From assembly GCA_018433265.1 (NCBI GenBank), contig JAHDRO010000146.1:1-11938 (forward strand): a stretch of 11,938 nt of DNA. Direction: 5' to 3'. Below are positions 5,901-11,938 of the stretch, piece by piece (within the stretch, counting starts at the first letter, position 1; each line of letters starts with the position of its first letter). The notes beneath the pieces are model-generated. The model made no database searches and was not told where the DNA came from. It saw nothing but the letters and a program-made list of their open reading frames with translations. This DNA comes from Bacteroidales bacterium. Lineage in GTDB: Bacteria; Bacteroidota; Bacteroidia; Bacteroidales; UBA932. The translations under genes were made by a program, and so were the position numbers.

Positions 5901-8761
5901 CAGTAGAAATAGATGCCGGATCTGGTTGCTGCTATGGCGTTGTAAGAGCAATAGAAGAAGCGGAAAAATATCTTGAAAAAAACAGTAAACTCTACTCCCT
6001 CGGCTCAATCGTTCATAATAGCACCGAACTGGAACGTCTTAAAAAAAAAGGATTGATTGTCGTTTCACACGAAGAGATGTCAAAACTTAAGGACTCTGTC
6101 ATTCTCATACGTGCCCATGGAGAACCCCCTTCCAGCTATGAAACTGCAAAAAAGAACAATCTTACTGTTGTAGACTGTACATGTCCCGTAGTGCTTCAAT
6201 TACAAAAGAGGATAAGGGAACAGTTTGAAAAAGCACAAGCGATAAATGGCCAAATCATCATATTTGGCAAAAAAGGACACGCAGAAGTAAACGGACTTGT
6301 AGGTCAAACTGATGGGAAAGCCATTGTCGTTGAGAGTATTTCTGATCTCGATTCAATCGATTATACACGGCCAATTACTATTTTTTCTCAAACCACCAAA
6401 GAGTTTGAACAATATAGCAATATATGCAGTCAGATAAAAAAAAGAATTGAACAGACAGGAGCAACTAAAGAAGACTTTAAATCTTTCAATACAATCTGCG
6501 GACAAGTATCCTCGAGACACCCTCATTTAAGAGAATTTTCCGCAAAACATTCCGTTATTATCTTTGTTTCAGGTAAGGAGAGTTCCAACGGAGCTATTCT
6601 TTTTAATTCATGCAAATCTGTAAATCCAAGATCATACAAAATTGAGAGTGTAGATGAAATAGACTTTTCATGGTTCCAGGAGGGCGATAGAATAGGAGTT
6701 TGTGGCGCTACATCTACCCCAAAATGGCTGTTGGAAGAGGTTGCTGGTTTTATAAGAGGAGATATGTTTGCTAAAGTTATTCTTCCATTGAGGTACAAAG
6801 CAGAAATAACATATATGGTTCCCACAGAATTACAAAAAGAAGTCTCCAAAGGCACATTAGTCAGAGTGAACTTGTCAAACAGAGAATATTATGCTGTTAT
6901 AAGCGAATTATCACATTCTCACGGCACATTCAAGGGAGAGATTAAAAATATTCTGTCAATTATACCAAGTTTCAAAATCACTGAAAACGAATTCAAATTA
7001 TGGGAATGGATTGCGAAATATTACCTCTGCACTTCTGGTGAAGTATTTAAGGCTGCATGTCCATCTTTCTCTATCGACAAAAAACCAAGAAAAAGAAATC
7101 GAGAAATAATATCCCGAGAAAAGGAAAATCTTCCTGAACTTTCAGATGCACAAGAGAGTGCTCTCAAGTCTGTCAAACAATCATTCGCTGACGGAAAAAT
7201 TACTCTGCTCTATGGTGTAACCGGTTCCGGGAAAAGTGAGATATACATGCACCTTGCAATGGAAGAGCTTAAAGAAGGTAATAATGTTTTATTTTTGGTG
7301 CCTGAAATAGCAATGAGTCGCCAATTGGGTACCAGGCTGGAACGTTTCTTTGGAAATTCGCTGCTTATATATCATTCCAAACAGAGCTTATCTGAAAGAG
7401 AGCGAGTCAGGAAACAGTTATATGACCATAAGTGTCCTTTTATTGTTCTTGGCACAAGATCATCTCTTTTCTTGCCATTCACTAATCTAAGCCTTATAAT
7501 TGTTGACGAAGAACATGACTCGTCATACAAACAAAGCGATCCAGCGCCACGATACAGTGGAAGAGATACAGCTTTGATACTCGCCTCTCTGCACTCTGCA
7601 AATGCACTTCTCGGTTCCGCAACACCTTCTCTGGAAAGTTACTTTAACGCTATAAGCGGAAGATACAGCATGGTGGAACTTTCTGAAAGATACTATGGAT
7701 CTGTTAATCCTGAAATAGAAATAATTGATGTTGTGAGAGAAAAAAAAATTGGCAGAATGAAAGGACCATTCTCCAAAAAAATGATCACAGCTATTAAAGA
7801 CACACTTGAAGAAGGTAAACAGGTCATGGTATTCAGGAACAGAAGGTCATACTCACCAATGGTTCAATGCATGTACTGTGAAGATATTCCGATATGTCCG
7901 CACTGTCATGTTTCTCTCAGCTACCATAAAAGTAAGAATGAGTTGAGATGCCATTACTGCAACTATAACATTCGCTTTAATACTATTTGCACAAAGTGCG
8001 GTAAACCCGGTTTGCGAGATATAGGTGCCGGCACCGAAAAAGTCGAAGAAACGCTTAAGGAACTCTTCCCAAATGCAAAAGTCGAACGCTTTGATCTCGA
8101 AACAACAAGAAGTTCAACAAAAGAAATGTCTATTCTCAAAAACTTTTCTCAGGGCAAAACTGATATTTTGGTTGGTACTCAGATGTTAGGCAAAGGTTTT
8201 GATTTTGAAAACCTGTCATTAATTTGCATACTGAATTCCGAGGGAATGCTTGCAGTACAGGATTTTAGAGCAGAAGAAAGAACTTTCCAGATGTTGACAC
8301 AATTAGCCGGAAGGGTCGGAAGAAGGGATTCGGCAGGAAAGGTTATAATACAAACTTCACGTTCTGATCATCCTGTTTACAACCATCTTCTTAGAGCCCA
8401 AAGGAAAGAGGCAGGCATAATTATTGCTGAAGCAATGCTTCGTGAAAGAGAAGAGTATGGATTCCCTCCATTTGTGAGGCTGATAAGAATTAATCTTAGA
8501 TGCAAGAATAGAGAAAAATTGGAGAATGCAGCATCTTTAATTGCAATGAAAGCTCCAACGTGGGGAGCAAAAGAGTGGACAGGCCCATTTACACCTCCTG
8601 TTGAGATGATAATGAATAATTACCAACTTCAATTCTGGGTAAAACTGGCAAAAAACAATGCTTTGCACGAAATAAAGTCCTCCATAGCTTCTGATATTGA
8701 TGCCGTTACTAAGGAAATGCATGGCACGGTAAAGATAATTATAGATGTTGATCCCTATTAA
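5891..8761 (+). CDS. ispH-priA: IspH-PriA fusion: HMBPP reductase joined to replication-restart helicase
   Basis: One frame of 956 codons. Residues 1 to about 289 are IspH, the [4Fe-4S] enzyme that reduces HMBPP to IPP and DMAPP in the MEP pathway. Likely cluster ligands are C14 (GCCYGVVRAI), C98 (DCTCP) and C203 (NTICG); the IVHN, RAHGEPP, GHAEVNGLVGQ, SQTT and SSNG motifs are present. Residues 292-956 are PriA, the 3'-to-5' helicase that reloads the replisome: 3'-end-binding domain (292 to about 394), Walker A GVTGSGKS (442-449), DEEH (539-542), GSATPSLES, eight zinc cysteines (660, 663, 669, 672, 687, 690, 700, 703), QLAGRVGRR (804-812) and a terminal DVDP. Both halves look functional. PriA lacks the winged-helix domain, with only a charged linker of about 22 residues in its place. 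The gene overlaps cmk by 10 bp. A single-base indel could split it into two genes. Confidence 0.85.
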   Translation: MELTVEIDAGSGCCYGVVRAIEEAEKYLEKNSKLYSLGSIVHNSTELERLKKKGLIVVSHEEMSKLKDSVILIRAHGEPPSSYETAKKNNLTVVDCTCPVVLQLQKRIREQFEKAQAINGQIIIFGKKGHAEVNGLVGQTDGKAIVVESISDLDSIDYTRPITIFSQTTKEFEQYSNICSQIKKRIEQTGATKEDFKSFNTICGQVSSRHPHLREFSAKHSVIIFVSGKESSNGAILFNSCKSVNPRSYKIESVDEIDFSWFQEGDRIGVCGATSTPKWLLEEVAGFIRGDMFAKVILPLRYKAEITYMVPTELQKEVSKGTLVRVNLSNREYYAVISELSHSHGTFKGEIKNILSIIPSFKITENEFKLWEWIAKYYLCTSGEVFKAACPSFSIDKKPRKRNREIISREKENLPELSDAQESALKSVKQSFADGKITLLYGVTGSGKSEIYMHLAMEELKEGNNVLFLVPEIAMSRQLGTRLERFFGNSLLIYHSKQSLSERERVRKQLYDHKCPFIVLGTRSSLFLPFTNLSLIIVDEEHDSSYKQSDPAPRYSGRDTALILASLHSANALLGSATPSLESYFNAISGRYSMVELSERYYGSVNPEIEIIDVVREKKIGRMKGPFSKKMITAIKDTLEEGKQVMVFRNRRSYSPMVQCMYCEDIPICPHCHVSLSYHKSKNELRCHYCNYNIRFNTICTKCGKPGLRDIGAGTEKVEETLKELFPNAKVERFDLETTRSSTKEMSILKNFSQGKTDILVGTQMLGKGFDFENLSLICILNSEGMLAVQDFRAEERTFQMLTQLAGRVGRRDSAGKVIIQTSRSDHPVYNHLLRAQRKEAGIIIAEAMLREREEYGFPPFVRLIRINLRCKNREKLENAASLIAMKAPTWGAKEWTGPFTPPVEMIMNNYQLQFWVKLAKNNALHEIKSSIASDIDAVTKEMHGTVKIIIDVDPY
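6748..6766 (+). other. IspH-PriA junction with relict gene-boundary signals
   Basis: A run of four T's (6748-6751) is followed by TAA (6753-6755) in the +1 frame, a purine-rich GAGGAG (6756-6761) that resembles a Shine-Dalgarno site though close to the start, and ATG (6764-6766), which is in frame and exactly where PriA proteins begin (MFAKVILPL). With three T's, IspH would end at this TAA and PriA would start separately eight bases later. The ATG may also serve as an internal start giving free PriA. Confidence 0.5.
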
Positions 8762-8763
8762 TT

Positions 8764-8785
8764 TCTTTAGCTAAAAAAGATTTTT
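8764..8785 (+). terminator. weak intrinsic terminator candidate after ispH-priA
   Basis: TCTTT (8764-8768) pairs with AAAGA (8776-8780) around a 7-base loop and is followed at once by five T's. The stem is short and almost all A/T, so termination would be inefficient at best. The position, three bases after the stop codon, is appropriate. Confidence 0.25.
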
Positions 8786-8786
8786 G

Positions 8787-8794
8787 TATTTTTG
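8787..8794 (+). promoter_or_regulatory. Bacteroidetes-type -7 box for the parAB unit
   Basis: TATTTTTG matches TAnnTTTG, 41 bases before the parA ATG. A TTTAG at 8766-8770 lies roughly at the -33 distance but is an imperfect match. This is the likely main promoter for parA, parB, the DUF5683 gene and the lytic transglycosylase gene, all spaced within 6 bp of each other. Confidence 0.5.
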
Positions 8795-8799
8795 TCAGA

Positions 8800-8814
8800 T
8801 TGATGACATATCAA
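8800..8814. repeat. short inverted repeat in the parA leader
   Basis: TTGAT and ATCAA flank GACAT just downstream of the -7 box. A repeat here could be an operator for ParA/ParB autoregulation, but the arms are only 5 bp and a chance origin is quite possible. Confidence 0.2.
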
Positions 8815-8835
8815 ATGATGAACGGATAAAAATAA

Positions 8836-9609
8836 ATGGGAAAGATTATTGCGATAGCAAATCAAAAGGGAGGAGTAGGAAAAACTACTACAGCAATTAA
8901 TTTGTCTGCTTCACTTGCTGTTATGGAGAAAAAAGTGCTACTTGTGGATGCAGATCCGCAAGCCAATTCCACATCCGGATTTAACTTTGACCCGGACTCC
9001 AACTCCAAAATGACCGTATATGAAGTAGTTATAGGAAAAGTGAATATTAAGGAGATACTTCTCGATACCGAAATCTCCGGTCTCAAACTTGCTCCTTCAC
9101 ATATCAACCTTGTAGGTGCAGAATTTGAGATGCTCAATATCCCTGACAGGGAGATGGTTCTTAAAAAATCTCTTGAAGAGATTAAAAACGACTTCGACTT
9201 TATTATTATCGATTGCTCTCCTTCTTTAGGTATTATCACAATTAACGCACTTACTGCTGCTGATTCTGTTTTGATTCCTGTACAGTGTGAATATTTCGCA
9301 CTTGAGGGACTGGGTAAGCTGCTCAATACCATTAAGCTTGTTCAGAACAGACTTAACAGATCTTTGCAGATAGAAGGATTTCTTCTGACAATGTTTGATG
9401 CAAGGCTTCGACATGCCAATTTGGTAGTAGACGAAGTTCGTAATCATTTTAACGAAATGGTGTTCAATACCGTTATCCAACGTAATGTTAGGCTTAGTGA
9501 GGCTCCGTCATTTGGTAAACCTGTAATATTACACGATGCAGTATCTTCCGGCACAAATAACTACCTCAATCTGGCAAAAGAGATTTTAAAAAAGAACGTA
9601 CAACAATAG
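8836..9609 (+). CDS. parA: chromosome-partitioning ATPase ParA (Soj)
   Basis: Deviant-Walker ATPase of 257 residues that dimerises with ATP, binds DNA non-specifically and pulls ParB-parS complexes apart on the nucleoid. Visible: deviant Walker A KGGVGKTT (11-18) with signature Lys11, Walker A' VDADPQ (37-42), Walker [12 protein letters not shown] near 123-133, [11 protein letters not shown] near 152-162 and the C-terminal [15 protein letters not shown] block. It lacks the N-terminal helix-turn-helix of plasmid type Ia ParA, which with the chromosomal gene context marks it as Soj-type. The ATG at 8836 gives the standard start with no leftover N-terminal residues. Its TAG is followed directly by the parB ATG. 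Confidence 0.96.
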   Translation: MGKIIAIANQKGGVGKTTTAINLSASLAVMEKKVLLVDADPQANSTSGFNFDPDSNSKMTVYEVVIGKVNIKEILLDTEISGLKLAPSHINLVGAEFEMLNIPDREMVLKKSLEEIKNDFDFIIIDCSPSLGIITINALTAADSVLIPVQCEYFALEGLGKLLNTIKLVQNRLNRSLQIEGFLLTMFDARLRHANLVVDEVRNHFNEMVFNTVIQRNVRLSEAPSFGKPVILHDAVSSGTNNYLNLAKEILKKNVQQ

Positions 9610-10533
9610 ATGTCAGCCATGAAGAAACCCGCTTTAGGAAGAGGCCTTGGTGCTCTCATTTCAGACATAGACAATATGCCTTTCAACACAAGAGTTGAAA
9701 TTCCTGAGAGTCAGGTCACTCCTGCGTCTATTATGGAAATATCTATGAGTAGAATTATTGCAAATCCATATCAGCCAAGAAGCACATTCGACGAAGATTC
9801 TCTCGAGGAACTTGCAGATTCAATAAAGACACTGGGAGTCATCCAGCCTATTACTGTCAGAACCACTGATGATGACAAATATCAGATTATAAGTGGAGAA
9901 AGAAGATATAGGGCAGCTCTTCTGGCTGGATTAGAAACTATTCCTGCCTATATCCGCAAAGCTGATGACCAGGGAATGCTCGAAATGGCGATTGTAGAAA
10001 ATATTCAAAGAGAAAATCTTGATGCCATTGAAATAGCACAGAGTTTTCAAAGACTTATTGAAGAATGCAATCTTACACAGGAAGATATGGCTAATCGAGT
10101 TGGGAAAAAAAGAGCAACTATAACAAACTATCTCAGACTTCTCCGGCTTCCTCCAGAGGTGCAGCTTGCCATAAGAGCAAAAGCCATCTCCATGGGACAT
10201 GCAAAAGCCTTGCTTAGCATTGAGGATTCAAAAAAACAGATTAAATTGTGCAATCAGATTATCGAACACGATCTTTCAGTGCGGCAAATTGAAGATAAAA
10301 TACGCAAGCTTGCTTCAGAGAACAAACAAAAGTCCGAACCACAAGACTCACATGATGATCCATCAGTAGATGAAGCATATATTCATCTGCTCGATATATT
10401 TGGCCGCCATCTTGACAATAACAGTTTCTTTATCAAGAGAGGCGAGAATGGAAAAGGTTCTGTCACAATACATTTTAATGGTGAAGAAGAACTGTTTAAT
10501 TTTTTGAATCTACTCGAGCAAACAAATCTATAA
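9610..10533 (+). CDS. parB: chromosome-partitioning protein ParB (Spo0J)
   Basis: CTP-dependent DNA clamp of 307 residues that loads at parS, spreads, and stimulates ParA. In order: N-terminal ParA-activating peptide LGRGLGALI (9-17); CTPase domain with NPYQPR near 52-57, GERRYRA (96-102) and ENIQREN (130-136); a helix-turn-helix for parS recognition near 155-181 (LTQEDMANRVGKKRATITNY); a charged, flexible linker near 234-258; and a C-terminal dimerisation domain ending in FNFLNLLE. All catalytic and binding motifs are intact. It starts immediately after the parA stop; ATG 9619 is an alternative three codons in. Only one degenerate parS-like site was noticed in the window. Confidence 0.95.
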   Translation: MSAMKKPALGRGLGALISDIDNMPFNTRVEIPESQVTPASIMEISMSRIIANPYQPRSTFDEDSLEELADSIKTLGVIQPITVRTTDDDKYQIISGERRYRAALLAGLETIPAYIRKADDQGMLEMAIVENIQRENLDAIEIAQSFQRLIEECNLTQEDMANRVGKKRATITNYLRLLRLPPEVQLAIRAKAISMGHAKALLSIEDSKKQIKLCNQIIEHDLSVRQIEDKIRKLASENKQKSEPQDSHDDPSVDEAYIHLLDIFGRHLDNNSFFIKRGENGKGSVTIHFNGEEELFNFLNLLEQTNL

Positions 10534-10539
10534 AGCTCA

Positions 10540-11442
10540 ATGAGTAGAAAGTTCCTCATATCAGTCATTGTCATGTTGATATCGTTTCCACTGAGTGCCC
10601 AAATTACAGGAAGGTTAAATACTGCAGGCCCTCCGGGTGCCAACTTATTTCAACAGCAAACCACCACTAAAAACGATTCTACAGAGTACGAAAATACCCC
10701 GAAGGTTCCTCGCTACACTATCAAGCGATATTTCAAAAGTCTGGCTCACAAGGACTCTATGCGAATAAATCACATGTGGATGGGATCTCTTGTTCTGCCA
10801 GGTACTGCCCAGATCTATAATAAACAGTACTGGAAATTACCAATTGTATATGGAGGAATGGCCGCATTGATCTATAAAGGATACAGCAGCAATGGTAATG
10901 ACCAGGAAAAGTTTTACATTGGAGCAGCCATGCTTCACTATGCGACAATAATGGATGGACTTGTATCTTACAAATATTACAAACCAATACTTCCGGCAAG
11001 AGCCTCACTATACTCGGCCATGCTGCCCGGACTTGGTCAGGCTTATACGGGAAACTACTGGAAAATTCCCATAATATACGGAGGGCTTATTACATGTGGT
11101 TATTTTATTAATTTCAACAATATTCAATATCAAAAATATAAAAATTTATATATTGAAGCTTACAATGACCCTCAAAGTGAAGCTGCAACAAAATACAGTC
11201 TCGAATCCCTCGACTATTTCAAGACAGCCTACAGAAGATATCGTGACTACTCGATTCTGGCAGGAATTCTTGTATATGCACTCAACATAATTGATGCAAA
11301 TGTTTTTGCTCATTTTACAGACTTTGATGTTAGCGATGATTTGTCAGCATCATTTGCACCAGTTATAATTCATCCTTTAAACAATCAATTTGCTAATAAT
11401 CTGTCTCCGACATTCGGACTTCAGGTAAACTTAAATTTTTGA
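10540..11442 (+). CDS. DUF5683 family membrane protein with internal duplication
   Basis: A 300-residue protein of unknown function. Residues 1-20 are a signal peptide (hydrophobic core, cleavage after LSA before Q21). The family signature LPGxxQxYxxxYWKxPIxYGG occurs twice, at residues 84-106 and 160-182, each followed by hydrophobic helices and a further shared segment (LHYATIMD near 132, LVYALNIID near 244). The second copy continues with YRRYRDY and DFDVSDDLS as in the Bacteroidetes DUF5683 family, and the end (FGLQVNLNF) resembles an outer-membrane terminal strand. As I recall the family, members carry a single unit, so the first half would be an extra copy. The gene lies 6 bp after parB and before an MltD-like gene, an order known in this group that suggests a cell-envelope role, unproven. 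Confidence 0.8.
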   Translation: MSRKFLISVIVMLISFPLSAQITGRLNTAGPPGANLFQQQTTTKNDSTEYENTPKVPRYTIKRYFKSLAHKDSMRINHMWMGSLVLPGTAQIYNKQYWKLPIVYGGMAALIYKGYSSNGNDQEKFYIGAAMLHYATIMDGLVSYKYYKPILPARASLYSAMLPGLGQAYTGNYWKIPIIYGGLITCGYFINFNNIQYQKYKNLYIEAYNDPQSEAATKYSLESLDYFKTAYRRYRDYSILAGILVYALNIIDANVFAHFTDFDVSDDLSASFAPVIIHPLNNQFANNLSPTFGLQVNLNF

Positions 11443-11443
11443 C

Positions 11444-11938
11444 ATGAAAATCAGAACATTATTCCTTGTATTACTGACAATTGTCTTAACTTCCGAATTA
11501 TCTTACGGACAACTTCTCTCAAAAAGAGCAACAAGAAAGGATCTGCTCATCGAGATAGAACATCTTAAAAAGACAGTAGATTCATTAAAAAATGAACTTA
11601 ATGGCTCTGCCATTGAGCTTTCTGACACTACAACCCTTAATGACACAATTAACCCTGGAGCAATAAGATTTTTTGAAGGGGAAGATTTTATGAATGCGAC
11701 AGTATCTACTGACAGTCTGTTAAGCCTCTATTACATCCAAAAACAGTTTTCGACTGATACTGATCTCAATATAGATCTTGACAGTGCAAAACTTACAACC
11801 GACATCCCGGATTCTGTTTTCATTTACCGACTTAAGGCCATGAACTCATTCATCCCACTCCCCTACAACGATATTGTAAGAAACCATATTATATTTTACA
11901 CACAAAAAATTCCTAATAAAATAGATTTAATTCTTGGA
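11444..11938 (+). CDS. N-terminal part of MltD-like lytic transglycosylase
   Basis: An open frame of 165 codons runs to the window end; ATG 11444 lies one base after the DUF5683 stop. Residues 1 to about 22 form a signal peptide ending YGQ. A helical segment (about 33-55, IEIEHLKKTVDSLKNEL) could be a coiled coil. Then comes a low-complexity Asp/Thr/Ser-rich stretch. From about 126 the pattern VFIYRLKAMNSFIPLPYND, then HIIFYTQKIPNKIDLILG, resembles the segment that precedes the SLT catalytic domain in Bacteroidetes MltD proteins (YxxRLxxMxSxIxxPYNxxV). The catalytic glutamate and any LysM repeats would lie beyond the edge, so enzymatic identity is inferred from this segment and from gene order. 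Confidence 0.7.
   Translation, partial: MKIRTLFLVLLTIVLTSELSYGQLLSKRATRKDLLIEIEHLKKTVDSLKNELNGSAIELSDTTTLNDTINPGAIRFFEGEDFMNATVSTDSLLSLYYIQKQFSTDTDLNIDLDSAKLTTDIPDSVFIYRLKAMNSFIPLPYNDIVRNHIIFYTQKIPNKIDLILG

Noticed and set aside
8555..8571. Inverted repeat GCTCCAACGTGGGGAGC with an ACGTGG core, considered as a parS site
   Set aside because: It lies in the priA coding region and matches the parS consensus poorly outside the core; the arms are explained by codons.
8862..9480. Leftward open frames opposite parA (156 and 84 codons)
   Set aside because: They are antisense to a complete, motif-rich ParA and their compositions are reversals of its codons; no start signal or family resemblance.

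Overview
The window looks like chromosomal DNA of a Bacteroidales-type member of the Bacteroidota. It is A+T-rich. Most intergenic gaps carry TAnnTTTG boxes, the -7 element of the Bacteroidetes primary sigma factor, and Shine-Dalgarno sequences are mostly absent. The order parA, parB, DUF5683, MltD-like lytic transglycosylase and the cmk-ispH pair are familiar from that group. Family names rest on motif recognition by eye; no searches were run.

Left part (1-5147), mostly read leftward. A large polytopic sensor protein, cut by the window edge and probably a histidine kinase, starts inside the stop codon of rlmH. Next comes a small exported DUF4783 protein read rightward from what looks like a sigma-54 promoter. 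It converges with a sigma-54-activator response regulator that has no DNA-binding domain. An exopolyphosphatase-family gene (Ppx/GppA) lies directly upstream of the regulator and probably shares its transcript. A membrane sensor, an AAA+ sigma-54 activator and a sigma-54-type promoter within 3 kb suggest one signalling circuit, but this is inference.

Right part (5205-11938), all read rightward. A 57-bp gap with back-to-back promoters separates ppx from cmk. cmk overlaps by 10 bp a 956-codon gene that is the main surprise: a complete-looking IspH (last enzyme of the MEP isoprenoid pathway) joined in frame to the PriA replication-restart helicase. The junction lies exactly where two separate genes would meet: a TAA stop in the +1 frame, a GAGGAG sequence and the PriA ATG all fall within 14 bases. 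One base more or less in a run of four T's would restore two genes, so the fusion must be confirmed in reads. The PriA half also lacks the roughly 150 residues that normally include the winged-helix domain. After a 74-bp gap with a promoter comes a tight run: parA, parB (no gap), an internally duplicated DUF5683 membrane protein (6-bp gap) and the start of an MltD-like lytic transglycosylase (1-bp gap), which leaves the window.

No tRNA, rRNA, CRISPR array, insertion sequence or phage gene was seen, and no stretch above 300 bases lacks a gene. The whole reads as core chromosome carrying a few unusual protein architectures.
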